A DNA stretch of 64,000 nucleotides from assembly GCF_900108505.1 (NCBI RefSeq), contig NZ_FNWU01000005.1, positions 1 to 64,000 of the forward strand. The letters run 5' to 3'. Source of the stretch: Halopenitus malekzadehii. Lineage in GTDB: Archaea; Halobacteriota; Halobacteria; Halobacteriales; Haloferacaceae. The notes under the pieces are model-generated. The model had not been told where the DNA came from. It ran no database searches and was given only the letters and a program-made list of their open reading frames with translations. Of this stretch, positions 49,902 to 57,866 are shown piece by piece; position 1 is the first letter of the stretch, and the number at the start of each line of letters is the position of its first letter. The position numbers and the translations under genes are program-made.

Positions 49902-51074
49902 ATGCAACGGCGAGCGTTTCTCGCTGCGACAGCCGCGTCAGTAGGCGCGATAGCTGGGTGCTTCGGCACGTCGAATCAATCGCTTCCGAACGAACCCACC
50001 GGTGACTGGCGACAGCAAGCCCACGACAGTCGTAACACCGGCGCATCCGATGTCGCCGTTCCAGATCGAGGGAACGAAGCATGGGACGCAGGTGACGCAG
50101 GAAGCATCGAACCACTCGTCGTCGTTGGAATGGTGTATTCCGTCGGGGCCAGTGCGACCGCACTCGATGCACAGACTGGTGATCAAGAGTGGGAATACGA
50201 CTTTTCGGCTCAAACAGGCCCGACACCAACAGTAACGGAAAACCACCTACTCATTCCTGCTGAACAACAGCTCGTCGCGTTGAACCGCAGCGATGGCTCC
50301 GAAGAGTGGTCGCGCTCTCTCCCTCGTCCCGCTGAGGGTTCACTTACTGCTGGTTCCTCGATCATCACGCTCCCCCTCACTGGACGCCGTGGCGAAACCG
50401 GCCTCATCGCGTACGACGCAACAACCGGCGATCGACTCTGGGGTCACCCGACACTCGCAGCACGGACAACCGCAATCGACGACGACCGCGTCTACGTCAC
50501 AGGCTACCTACAGGATGGCAATACCGGTGTACTCCGCGCGCTCTCCACCGCAGATGGTTCCTTGCTGTGGGAAACCGAACTCGACCATCCGGACACTGAG
50601 CCAGTCGTCGCCAACGACGAGTTACTCGTTACCGACCAAGGAACACTTGCTGTCCACGACCCGGCAGACGGGACGCGAGTACGCTCACTCGGTACCTTTG
50701 GCGACCGCCTCGGAACACCGCCCGCTGTCAGCAATGGGACCGCGTTCCTCGGAACACGAAGTCAGGAAATCGTCGCTCTTTCGATCGATGACGGCGCAAC
50801 GATCTGGCAGCAATCCGGAAGCGCAACCCGCGGGATTAGTGTCGGCCGCGAGTCGATCGTTATCTCGGGTGAGAGTCTTCCTGAAGCGAGTTTAGCCGGG
50901 GTTGCCGCGCTTGACCGATCCGACGGGACCGTTCAGTGGGAACACCAAATCGAAGGGTTCGACGCGTACCCCAGCACCGCACCCGTTCTCGCAGACGGAG
51001 CCGTCTACTACACGAGCAACGCAAGTAGTGGGGTCGTCGCCCTTGGTGACGTGCCGAGTGATAATGACGAGTAA
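49902..51074 (+). CDS. PQQ-like beta-propeller lipoprotein
   Basis: This 390-residue exported protein starts with a Tat lipoprotein signal (MQRRAFLAATAASVGAIAGC, lipobox AGC) and would be attached to the membrane by its Cys. The rest is a beta-propeller with PQQ-type repeats (ATALDAQTGDQEWEYDF, GSEEWSRSLP, GSLLWETEL, GATIWQQSG, GTVQWEHQI). It is similar in build to BamB and other outer WD-like proteins; ligand and partner are unknown. The ATG at 49902 is chosen for the signal; one at 49887 is also possible. Confidence 0.85.
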   Translation: MQRRAFLAATAASVGAIAGCFGTSNQSLPNEPTGDWRQQAHDSRNTGASDVAVPDRGNEAWDAGDAGSIEPLVVVGMVYSVGASATALDAQTGDQEWEYDFSAQTGPTPTVTENHLLIPAEQQLVALNRSDGSEEWSRSLPRPAEGSLTAGSSIITLPLTGRRGETGLIAYDATTGDRLWGHPTLAARTTAIDDDRVYVTGYLQDGNTGVLRALSTADGSLLWETELDHPDTEPVVANDELLVTDQGTLAVHDPADGTRVRSLGTFGDRLGTPPAVSNGTAFLGTRSQEIVALSIDDGATIWQQSGSATRGISVGRESIVISGESLPEASLAGVAALDRSDGTVQWEHQIEGFDAYPSTAPVLADGAVYYTSNASSGVVALGDVPSDNDE

Positions 51075-51132
51075 CGATCCAACGGAGTGAGATTCTCAGG
51101 GGCGTTAGAACAGGAGCGAGTACGAGAGCTGG

Positions 51133-51240
51133 GAAGGGCCGATAGCAGAGTCACAGTCGGGCAACCAGACTCACAGCACGACGATATCAGACATAACGCG
51201 GGATCGTTAGGCGTATTCGCTAAGTGAATGATTTCGGCGT
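51133..51240. repeat. Dispersed gene-end repeat, copy A
   Basis: AGGGCCGATAGCAG-GTCACAG and TAAGTGAATGATT parts match 61990-62095 and, less well, 54204-54383. Read on the minus strand its inner part spells RNHSLSEYA-stop, the same end as the gene at 62064-62396. It is therefore probably the 3' remnant of a dispersed gene. The rest of the 270-base gap shows no gene. Confidence 0.55.
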
Positions 51241-51346
51241 CTTCGCAGGCAGTCTCATATGAACTGCTCCTGAGTAGGTAACTGAAGAGACCCGAGTTGC
51301 GGGAGTATTTGTGAAGAACCAGAGACCGTGCGAACGCAGCCAATCC

Positions 51347-51784
51347 CTAGAACTGACTCGTCAGTGCAAATCGGCTATCGCGTTTCGTGACAATACCGAC
51401 GTTTCCTAACTGTTTGAGTCGCCGGTAGACCGTTGCACGACTCACATCAATCCAATCCGTGAGTTCCGCAGCCGTTCGTTCAGTATCCAAATGGTACAGG
51501 AGTTGGATGGTCGACCCAGCAATCAGGTCAGCGAAATCGACGTGCGGGAATTCACGTGCGAGGTCTGCAAACCGTTCGGTCGGTTCAGCGTTCGACAACG
51601 AAACCCGGTATCGACCGTGTTGCTGCTCTCTGGTGACTAGGCCAAGCTCGGCAAGATTCGAGACCACGCGGGACGTGTGACTCGGATCCCACTCAAGCGC
51701 ATCAGCTAACCCCCGCTGGACCACGCCATCTCCCCCCTCGGTACTAAGGTATGAGAGGACAGTGAGTTCCGGTTCAGAGAGCAC
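51347..51784 (-). CDS. Transcription regulator with two winged-helix domains
   Basis: This 145-residue protein has an N-terminal MarR-like winged helix (about 5-60, DGVVQRGLADALEWDPSHTS, RVVSNLAELGLV) and a second one near 95-140 (ERTAAELTDWIDVSRATVYR, RLKQLGNVGIV). It probably binds the 15-bp inverted repeat that surrounds its own TATA box, so it should regulate itself. The neighbour at 51940 is divergent and could be controlled too. Target genes beyond this are unknown. Confidence 0.8.
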   Translation of the reverse strand: MLSEPELTVLSYLSTEGGDGVVQRGLADALEWDPSHTSRVVSNLAELGLVTREQQHGRYRVSLSNAEPTERFADLAREFPHVDFADLIAGSTIQLLYHLDTERTAAELTDWIDVSRATVYRRLKQLGNVGIVTKRDSRFALTSQF

Positions 51785-51788
51785 TTTG

Positions 51789-51833
51789 TCTCAAATCACG
51801 CAATCTGTTTATACGATCTTGCGTGTTTTGAGA
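51789..51833 (-). promoter_or_regulatory. Promoter and operator of the HTH regulator
   Basis: TCTCAAATCACGCAA (51789-51803) and TTGCGTGTTTTGAGA (51819-51833) are inverted repeats with 14 of 15 matches. The 15-base spacer holds the minus-strand TATA box GTATAAAC, 26-30 bases before the ATG at 51784. A protein bound here would block both TBP and TFB. Confidence 0.75.
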
Positions 51834-51939
51834 TGCAGCCTATCCAGCGCTGTCGTGAACCCAGCTAAAGCAGAAATAATTCAGCGTTCCATAGATATAT
51901 ATCGCCAGAGCAAGTAGCTATAGCAACGGACTCCCACAC

Positions 51940-52515
51940 ATGGACCTCACAGACATCCCCGACGATGCATACGACGGCGAGGAGTCACCGCCTGATCTCG
52001 ACGCATTAGAATCACCTGACTCGCTCCTCAAAGGGGGATCAATCCGAGAGCGGCTCCTCGACGTTGTCATCGGACTCCGGACGCCGACGAAGGTCTCGAC
52101 GATCGCCGAGCGGGCCGATTGTGACACCGAGACAGCCAGGGACTACCTAGAGTGGTTCGACGAGATGGGAATGGTACAGCGGCACGATGGTCGTCCAGTC
52201 CGGTACGAACGCAACGGCGCGTACTTCCAGTGGCGACGCATCGACCGGATCCGCGAGGAATACTCCGAGCAGGAGATCATTGACGCCCTCGACGACACGC
52301 TCAACCAAATCGAAGACTACAGAGCGCAGTTCGATGCAACGCACCCGGACGATGTGTCCCTCGTCGACGCCACTCAGGAGCAGAATCTATCCGCCGAAGC
52401 AGCCTGGGAAGCACTCTCCGAGTGGGAGACACTCGAAAAGCGAGCCGCGCTCCTCGACGAAGCACGCCGAAACAATCCGGTCGCCGGTAGCAATCCCGGT
52501 CCAGTCGATGCCTGA
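51940..52515 (+). CDS. DUF7342-like winged-helix protein
   Basis: This 191-residue protein has an acidic N-terminus, a winged helix at about residues 30-90 (RERLLDVVIGLRTPTKVSTI, AERADCDTETARDYLEWFDE) and a helical C-terminal half (SEQEIIDALDDTLNQIEDYR). The pattern fits haloarchaeal DUF7342 proteins, usually found as the first gene of a two-gene operon. Its stop overlaps the ATG of the next gene by eight bases. It may be the DNA-binding or antitoxin part of the pair. Confidence 0.7.
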   Translation: MDLTDIPDDAYDGEESPPDLDALESPDSLLKGGSIRERLLDVVIGLRTPTKVSTIAERADCDTETARDYLEWFDEMGMVQRHDGRPVRYERNGAYFQWRRIDRIREEYSEQEIIDALDDTLNQIEDYRAQFDATHPDDVSLVDATQEQNLSAEAAWEALSEWETLEKRAALLDEARRNNPVAGSNPGPVDA

Positions 52516-52945
52516 GGATACATCAGACCCATCCAGTCGCGGCCCCATCGATACGGAAATTCTCGACCGGATCGCTGCCCACCTTGCCCGGAGCGATCGA
52601 TTCGATGACATCGAAACGCAACCGCCGTATGCTCCGAACGCTGTCATCGCCAACTACGATCTCGGATACTTCCCAGGCGGGGTCACGCGTGCGTACCTGC
52701 GGATCCGCTGGTTCGAGACCGACGACTTCAGCATCCACTATTCAGAGCAGTACCAGACCGGAAACTCGTGGGAATGCCGATGGGGTCGGCACCCGAATGA
52801 CCATAACACCCGCGACCACTTCCATCCGCCCCCAGATGCACCGACACCTGGAGAGGACGCTGATTATCCAAACGAATGGCGAGACGTACTCTCAACCGTG
52901 CTTACCCGTCTTGATAACCGGATCAAAGCTTTCTGGGACGAGTAG
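52508..52945 (+). CDS. Partner protein of the DUF7342-like gene
   Basis: This 145-residue protein is not in a characterised family. It has mixed alpha/beta pattern (ILDRIAAHLARSDRFDDIET, LGYFPGGVTRAYLRIRWFET, FSIHYSEQYQTGNSWECRWG) and a His-rich stretch RHPNDHNTRDHFHPPPDAP near residues 95-115 that could bind metal. It is translationally coupled to the regulator in front. By layout it could be a toxin or small nuclease; no active site can be assigned with certainty. Confidence 0.65.
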   Translation: MPEDTSDPSSRGPIDTEILDRIAAHLARSDRFDDIETQPPYAPNAVIANYDLGYFPGGVTRAYLRIRWFETDDFSIHYSEQYQTGNSWECRWGRHPNDHNTRDHFHPPPDAPTPGEDADYPNEWRDVLSTVLTRLDNRIKAFWDE

Positions 52946-53064
52946 TGATTTCAATACGGAAACGTAGAGCCAAGTCCTACAGAACAGCGTTCAGTTGAGC
53001 ACAATTGTAATTGCTCTTAGGTGTGGGCTCAGCTGCAGAACTTCAATAAATAAAGAAGACTACG

Positions 53065-54114
53065 TTAGTCTGAGAGTTTCTTTTTCGCACAGTTGACGTT
53101 CTTGTTTATGTTGCTTACTTCCATCCCTCGAATCTCCGCCCAGTGAGCCTGTGTCATCAGGTCATAGTGCTCCGTAATGAGGTAATCAATACTTTCAGAA
53201 CGTGAAGCATCTGCTTCGACAAGTGCGCGAACGTCGTAGCCATCTGGAATACCCTCGCCCTCTGCCACGTCCACACGGACAGTTGGGTAACTAGGAAGGA
53301 AGTTCGACTCAGAGAGTTGATGCACGACGGCATCTCGCGTCTCGGTGTTCAGGTTCAAGAAGTCCCCAGCGAGGCTATCAACAGGGAACCTGTCGGCCCA
53401 TGGCTTAGCGGTCCACTGGTGGACAGTGACCGGTTCGTGAGGGTTCCCCAACAGCGCTTCCTTAGCGCACAGGTTGACGCTCGAAGCGAACTTGCGCTCA
53501 AAACCACGGCGTCGCTGGTTGAGCGTTTCGAGTGCTTCGACAACGTCGTTGTGGACTTCCTCACTATCGCGGACGTACTCGATGGTGGTCTCCAGTTTGT
53601 CCCACGCGATCTCGTCGTCGTACGTCACGTTGAGCGTGCCGACACGCTTGACACCGTACCAAGCATCCACGATCCGGGTTTTGTTCGGCACAGTTACGAG
53701 AACGTCCACGCCACTCTCCGGAATGTGGTAGATTCTGTAGTTAACTTCCGCTGGGCCCTTGATTTTCACGCGGTGTTGCCAGTTCTCTGGGATAGTCCAG
53801 AGGTGTTCACCAGCAAGAACCGCGTCACGTTCAGCGGGGACACGCTTGGTCCATCGATCCCGCGACTCTCTTCCGCGGGAGACAACGACGTGTTCGTCGT
53901 TTTCCCGATAGGCGTAGAGATAGCCGTCTGCCGAGTGGTGCCTGACATCGTCGTTGCTGAACCGGACTTCATCAGAGTCGCGGATTGTCTCGGTGCCGCC
54001 GTCGGTCATCGCCTCTATACTCGTGTTATCGGTGTTGGATTCTGTCATAGTGGATTCCTTGATGCTGGTCTCAGCCTCATCATCGCCGATTGTCTGGTTA
54101 TGCACGCGTCGCAT
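53065..54114 (-). CDS. Hypothetical protein with C-terminal helix-turn-helix
   Basis: This 349-residue protein has an acidic, disordered first part (1-55), a beta-rich middle (55-165) and a helical second half. The final 40 residues (YLITEHYDLMTQAHWAEIRG, MEVSNINKNVNCAKKKL) form a helix-turn-helix like sigma-region-4 or plasmid regulator HTHs of haloarchaea. The ATG at 54114 is supported by TTTTAAAA about 30 bases upstream; a second ATG at 54048 is possible. No partner gene is evident. Confidence 0.65.
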   Translation of the reverse strand: MRRVHNQTIGDDEAETSIKESTMTESNTDNTSIEAMTDGGTETIRDSDEVRFSNDDVRHHSADGYLYAYRENDEHVVVSRGRESRDRWTKRVPAERDAVLAGEHLWTIPENWQHRVKIKGPAEVNYRIYHIPESGVDVLVTVPNKTRIVDAWYGVKRVGTLNVTYDDEIAWDKLETTIEYVRDSEEVHNDVVEALETLNQRRRGFERKFASSVNLCAKEALLGNPHEPVTVHQWTAKPWADRFPVDSLAGDFLNLNTETRDAVVHQLSESNFLPSYPTVRVDVAEGEGIPDGYDVRALVEADASRSESIDYLITEHYDLMTQAHWAEIRGMEVSNINKNVNCAKKKLSD

Positions 54115-54142
54115 ACTGCAAACCCGGTAAATTTGTGGTGAC

Positions 54143-54150
54143 TTTTAAAA
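54143..54150 (-). promoter_or_regulatory. TATA box of the gene at 54114
   Basis: TTTTAAAA is centred about 32 bases before the ATG at 54114, giving a leaderless or very short-leader message. Confidence 0.45.
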
Positions 54151-54203
54151 CCAATGCAGCAAGGGGTGTGTATCCCTCATATTGTCGAGCCTGAAGGGGT
54201 TGA

Positions 54204-54383
54204 AAGGGCCGAAATACAGATTCACAGCGGGTGACCCAGACTCACAGCACGACCATACCGACCTACTTATAAATGACACCGATCCCGACCGGGACACGAA
54301 TACATAGACACCTTGATGGAAAAACCAGAAATTGCCAAAACTCAGTGACAGCAGGCATATTCCACAAGTGAATGATTGCGGCG
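54204..54383. repeat. Dispersed gene-end repeat, copy B (with insertion)
   Basis: AAAGGGCCGA.A.AGA.TCACAGCGGG and ACCCAGACTCACAGCACGACCATACC match copies A and C; after about 75 unrelated bases the AAGTGAATGATTGCGGCG part follows. On the minus strand this reads RNHSLVEYAC, a decayed version of the same gene end. The rest of the 480-base gap (54115-54592) holds no clear gene. Confidence 0.45.
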
Positions 54384-54592
54384 CTGCTTGTGCCAACTCG
54401 TTCGCTCCGCAATGTTGAACACTTCGACGACATCCAACCCAATTGATAGGACTCTTACCGAATCCAGAATATGTATCTGCATACCAATAATTCTGGGTAG
54501 GGCCTCAGAACCCGAAGAGTACGGCTAACCACCAGTTGACAAATTACACTCGATCGACAACTTATACTACTGAATCACGTATCCCCGATACG

Positions 54593-54901
54593 ATGCGGCG
54601 GAACCGAGGGGCGGTGAACTACGCAGCAGGAACAGCTACGTCGAAAGCCGGCCTCGTCAATATGTACATTCACGGCGGGGCGATCATCTCAGCACTCACG
54701 CTACTACTAGGACTATTGAGTGCTGGATCGCTCGACGCAGCAATTCAGGTGTGGTGGGAGTTCTATATGGCGAAAGTCCTACCGTGGCCGATTGATGAAC
54801 TGCTTACTACAGCCGGGTTTATCGATCTGATTGTCTCCCATGCGATTACGATCAGTGTCGGGTTGATGTCTGCAACGAGCAAATGGTGGCTTCGCGTCTA
54901 G
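54593..54901 (+). CDS. Membrane protein, 102 residues
   Basis: From ATG 54593 the protein starts MRRNRGAVNYAAGTATSKAG, then two hydrophobic helices (HGGAIISALTLLLGLLSAG and FIDLIVSHAITISVGLMSA) with a Trp-rich loop between. No family recognised. It ends directly before a short repeat (54906-54921) and opposite to kwaB. Confidence 0.55.
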   Translation: MRRNRGAVNYAAGTATSKAGLVNMYIHGGAIISALTLLLGLLSAGSLDAAIQVWWEFYMAKVLPWPIDELLTTAGFIDLIVSHAITISVGLMSATSKWWLRV

Positions 54902-54905
54902 TAGG

Positions 54906-54921
54906 AATTCCGCATAGAAAC
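54906..54921 (+). repeat. Short direct repeat on the left of the defence segment
   Basis: AATTCCGCATAGAAAC matches AATTCCCGCATAGAAAC at 61375-61391 with one extra C there; AGTA precedes both. The two copies bracket the segment with kwaAB, an integrase and the PLD-ATPase gene. Confidence 0.45.
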
Positions 54922-54928
54922 CCGCGTT

Positions 54929-55900
54929 CTACAGGCGTTGTCCACTGTCGATCTCCCACTGGGTGCCCATAATCTCGTCTTCAGCATACTTTCCACTCAA
55001 CAACTTCAGTAACTTCCACGTGTGCACGTACTTCCCCACTTCCAACTCAATCTCCCCATTCTGACGGGCGTATTCTAAAGAGAACCGTTGATCTAACTCG
55101 TATGTCTCAATCATCTGCTCGATCTGGTTCGGGGTTGCCTGCTCGTGAATTCCAGCGTCATAGACTTCGTACATTCCACGAAGAATATTGATGTGGCTCA
55201 ACAGCCACTCCGTCATCTTGCTCTTGTTCGCCAGACAGATGCCAGCATCTTCAAATCCTTCAATCGCTTCTTTCGCCCGTTTCTCGTACTCTTCCCGCAT
55301 ATTAAATATGCTCTCGAACGTTTTCGGACTGATGACGAACAACCACCCGTCGTAATATACCGCCGTCACGTTGGGCTGAATCACGACCATATCCCCCCGG
55401 AATCGTTCATATTCCTGCCCGCTATACAGGAGCGACAATTTGTTCGTCGTTTCAACCAACTCAACACCGCGGTACGACTGGACTCCAACCAACACCTTCC
55501 CATCCGGTTCACTGATCCGGATTAATTGGAAATCCGGTTTTGGATCCGCGGTGTACGTTGTCGGCCCGTGATGGTCTCGTGAAATCAGGATCTCGAATAA
55601 TTCGCTCCCAGGAAGGTCAGTGACGGGAGCACACTGCATAATGGAGTCTTCAGCGATGGTGTTCGCCACGTCTAACGACCGAGCTCGTGTGTCCCCATTC
55701 CTGAGATCGTCGATGTGTGATGTGAGATCCTGAGCAAAGATGTCTGCCACCTCTTGCTGGACCGTGTGCCCGATCGGGAGTTTCCCGACTTCCGGTGTTT
55801 CACCAGTATCCCTGACTAAGAGGAATTCTGCTTCTGTGTTCCCGGTCGCGTATTCACGGGCTTCTTTGAGTTTTTCAGCCGGGTCCAGGTTCAGTGACAT
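54929..55900 (-). CDS. kwaB: Kiwa defence protein KwaB (DUF4868)
   Basis: This 323-residue soluble protein matches DUF4868, renamed KwaB after the Kiwa anti-phage system. Typical parts are the N-terminal LVRDTGETPEVGKLPI strand, VEL..TNKLSLLYSGQEYERF near residue 150, VIQPNVTAVYYDGWLFVISP near 175 and TFESIFNMREEYEKRA near 195. KwaB is reported to act with the membrane protein KwaA, which senses infection, while KwaB binds DNA. The partner gene lies directly upstream with one base between. Low GC fits transfer. Confidence 0.8.
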   Translation of the reverse strand: MSLNLDPAEKLKEAREYATGNTEAEFLLVRDTGETPEVGKLPIGHTVQQEVADIFAQDLTSHIDDLRNGDTRARSLDVANTIAEDSIMQCAPVTDLPGSELFEILISRDHHGPTTYTADPKPDFQLIRISEPDGKVLVGVQSYRGVELVETTNKLSLLYSGQEYERFRGDMVVIQPNVTAVYYDGWLFVISPKTFESIFNMREEYEKRAKEAIEGFEDAGICLANKSKMTEWLLSHINILRGMYEVYDAGIHEQATPNQIEQMIETYELDQRFSLEYARQNGEIELEVGKYVHTWKLLKLLSGKYAEDEIMGTQWEIDSGQRL

Positions 55901-55901
55901 A

Positions 55902-56510
55902 CTATGGTGCTAATGCTGTTGTATGGTCTAACGGAACGACCTCGACTTTATCGCGTGCGTCGCTCTTTGGTTTGGATTCTGGTGACATTATCTTTTCTTC
56001 TAATGACCCGTCTGAAATGAGTAACAACACTTGGTCATCACTGGTGAGTTCATACACCTGGTAGCCCCGCATACCCAGCATCGGATTCACGTGTAGATGC
56101 CCGGAATTGATTTGGAGAACACCGAGTACGAAGAAGAATACGACGAAAATTGCGAGGTCAAGTCCTTTCGTGAAGTCGAGTCCTGCGAACACGAAGACGT
56201 AGACGAGTAAGTAGGTGGACAGGAGCTCGTTCCGTTTTTGGTACGTGTCGATTGGGCGTTGTGTCGTCGCACGGTCCGAGTGAACCGCGACGATATGATA
56301 GACGAGAACGGAGAAGATCACACAAAGAATGAAGATACTACCAGTCAGGTACGAGAGTCCGACTTGCAAACCAACATAAGGAACAGGGAAAACATCAATC
56401 AGCATCGGGCCGGCGTTCCAGAGTTTGAGCCCCATGATAATGAAGAGTGGAACGTAGGAGCTGACGAAGAGGATGATTTTGATTGGTTTCCGGAACTCCC
56501 GAACGACCAT
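55902..56510 (-). CDS. kwaA: Kiwa defence protein KwaA-like, four-helix membrane protein
   Basis: This 202-residue protein has four membrane helices (about 11-30, 43-75, 95-112, 115-132) and a soluble C-terminal domain of about 65 residues. Length, helix number and position directly before kwaB fit KwaA; sequence resemblance itself was not testable here. KwaA would sit in the cell membrane and report virus entry to KwaB. It is the first gene of the two-gene operon. Confidence 0.7.
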   Translation of the reverse strand: MVVREFRKPIKIILFVSSYVPLFIIMGLKLWNAGPMLIDVFPVPYVGLQVGLSYLTGSIFILCVIFSVLVYHIVAVHSDRATTQRPIDTYQKRNELLSTYLLVYVFVFAGLDFTKGLDLAIFVVFFFVLGVLQINSGHLHVNPMLGMRGYQVYELTSDDQVLLLISDGSLEEKIMSPESKPKSDARDKVEVVPLDHTTALAP

Positions 56511-56710
56511 TGCGCGTGACTAGCCTCGCCAGTCAAATAATTGCTCGCCAAACAGGGGTATCGTTCAAAGGCTTGTATCTAGAAGAACCGCATACCGTCA
56601 CGATACCGGGTGATGTCCGTCCCCGTGTCTTTCCCTCTGCCACAATCAGATTGTAGTGCTCCATTCTGGAACGAGTGACAATCTGACGAGCGTAGAACGC
56701 CTACAGCGCA

Positions 56711-57709
56711 TCAAACACTCGGCGCTATTGACCCGTCTGCTTCTGGGAGACGTGTATAGCCAGGGTTCTCAAGCATCGAAACATACGCTTGGTCAATATC
56801 CCGGCCAGACAGGTGTACATATCGTCCTGGGACTCGGGAGCCTGGAACCCAGCCAAACCACGCACACATCTGCGCTTCAGTGAGATAATTCGCCAGGTAC
56901 GTCGCTCGACTGTGTCTGAAGTGATGCGGATTCACCGGTTTCTGAATCCCGGCTTGTTCGCTAGCACGATCTAAAATACGTAAACGAATGTACTGGTAAC
57001 TGATTGTCTCATCTGGAGACCCTTGCTTCGTGTCGATTTTACACCAGAGTGGCGCGTCAGGGCGTCGGTTCGGGTGTGCTGTTAGCCATGACTCAAGATA
57101 CGATTCAGATTCGAGGAGCAAGAGTCGGCGCGACCCGGTTTTCCCCGACACAACCATCTGTTTTCCGAGTGCCGTCTGTTCGATATGCCCAACTTCTAGG
57201 TCGATGAGTTCTCCGATCCGCGCTCCGGTTTCCCATAAGACGGCTACAAATGCACGATCACGGTCGTTATGACACGCTTCTAATAGAGCTTGAACATCTG
57301 CCGGAGTGAGCAGACTCTGCGGTAAAATCCTCTTTTGTTCCACGGGGCCACGTCGAATCCACTTTGTCTCCTCAGGGTCTTCTCCATCGTTCAACCACTT
57401 CCAGAACTGCTTGATCGCTTGCTTGTAATCAACGACAGTAGAGGAAGATGTTCCGCGTGTGTACAGCCACGCAACTAAATCAACGATCGCCTCTTTGTCC
57501 AGATCCACGAACCGTGTTTGTCCCACGTGATCCGTAATGATCTTGAAATGAGCAAGCACCTTCTGCTGTTGCGCCGAACTAATATCTGAAAGAACCATGT
57601 CACGATGGTACTCTTGTATCAATTGCTTATTTTCGGGGTGTATGTGTGTCGCCGACTCGATATACGCTAACGTTCGAGTCACCGCTGCCTCATAATCCAT
57701 TGTAGGCAT
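56711..57709 (-). CDS. Tyrosine recombinase/integrase
   Basis: This 332-residue protein has an N-terminal core-binding domain (about 50-135, QQQKVLAHFKIITDHVGQTR, SSSTVVDYKQAIKQFWKWL) and a catalytic domain with Arg in ETGARIGELIDL, His-x-x-Arg in HHFRHSRAT, a Gly/Trp (FGWVPGS) at the second-His position and the Tyr in GRYVHLSGRD. It is of the archaeal XerA/integrase type. The ATG at 57709 is preferred; the longer frame upstream is Cys-rich shadow sequence. It lies between Kiwa and the PLD-ATPase gene and may have brought this segment in. Confidence 0.87.
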   Translation of the reverse strand: MPTMDYEAAVTRTLAYIESATHIHPENKQLIQEYHRDMVLSDISSAQQQKVLAHFKIITDHVGQTRFVDLDKEAIVDLVAWLYTRGTSSSTVVDYKQAIKQFWKWLNDGEDPEETKWIRRGPVEQKRILPQSLLTPADVQALLEACHNDRDRAFVAVLWETGARIGELIDLEVGHIEQTALGKQMVVSGKTGSRRLLLLESESYLESWLTAHPNRRPDAPLWCKIDTKQGSPDETISYQYIRLRILDRASEQAGIQKPVNPHHFRHSRATYLANYLTEAQMCAWFGWVPGSRVPGRYVHLSGRDIDQAYVSMLENPGYTRLPEADGSIAPSV

Positions 57710-57866
57710 ACTGCTCCTGAAGGTATCCAGCGAAGATAACACGAGCGGTGAATTCCTCTCTTGTGATCGACAGTTCACCGCTACAATCGAACATAGGTGA
57801 AACTGATTCTCAGCATCACACCACAGCGATAACCGTCTCAAAAAGAGCAGCCCGTCGCTAGGAGCG

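Noticed and set aside
51008-51343. 111-residue minus-strand frame behind the PQQ protein
   Set aside because: It crosses the dispersed gene-end repeat in another reading frame and its remainder is low in protein-like pattern.
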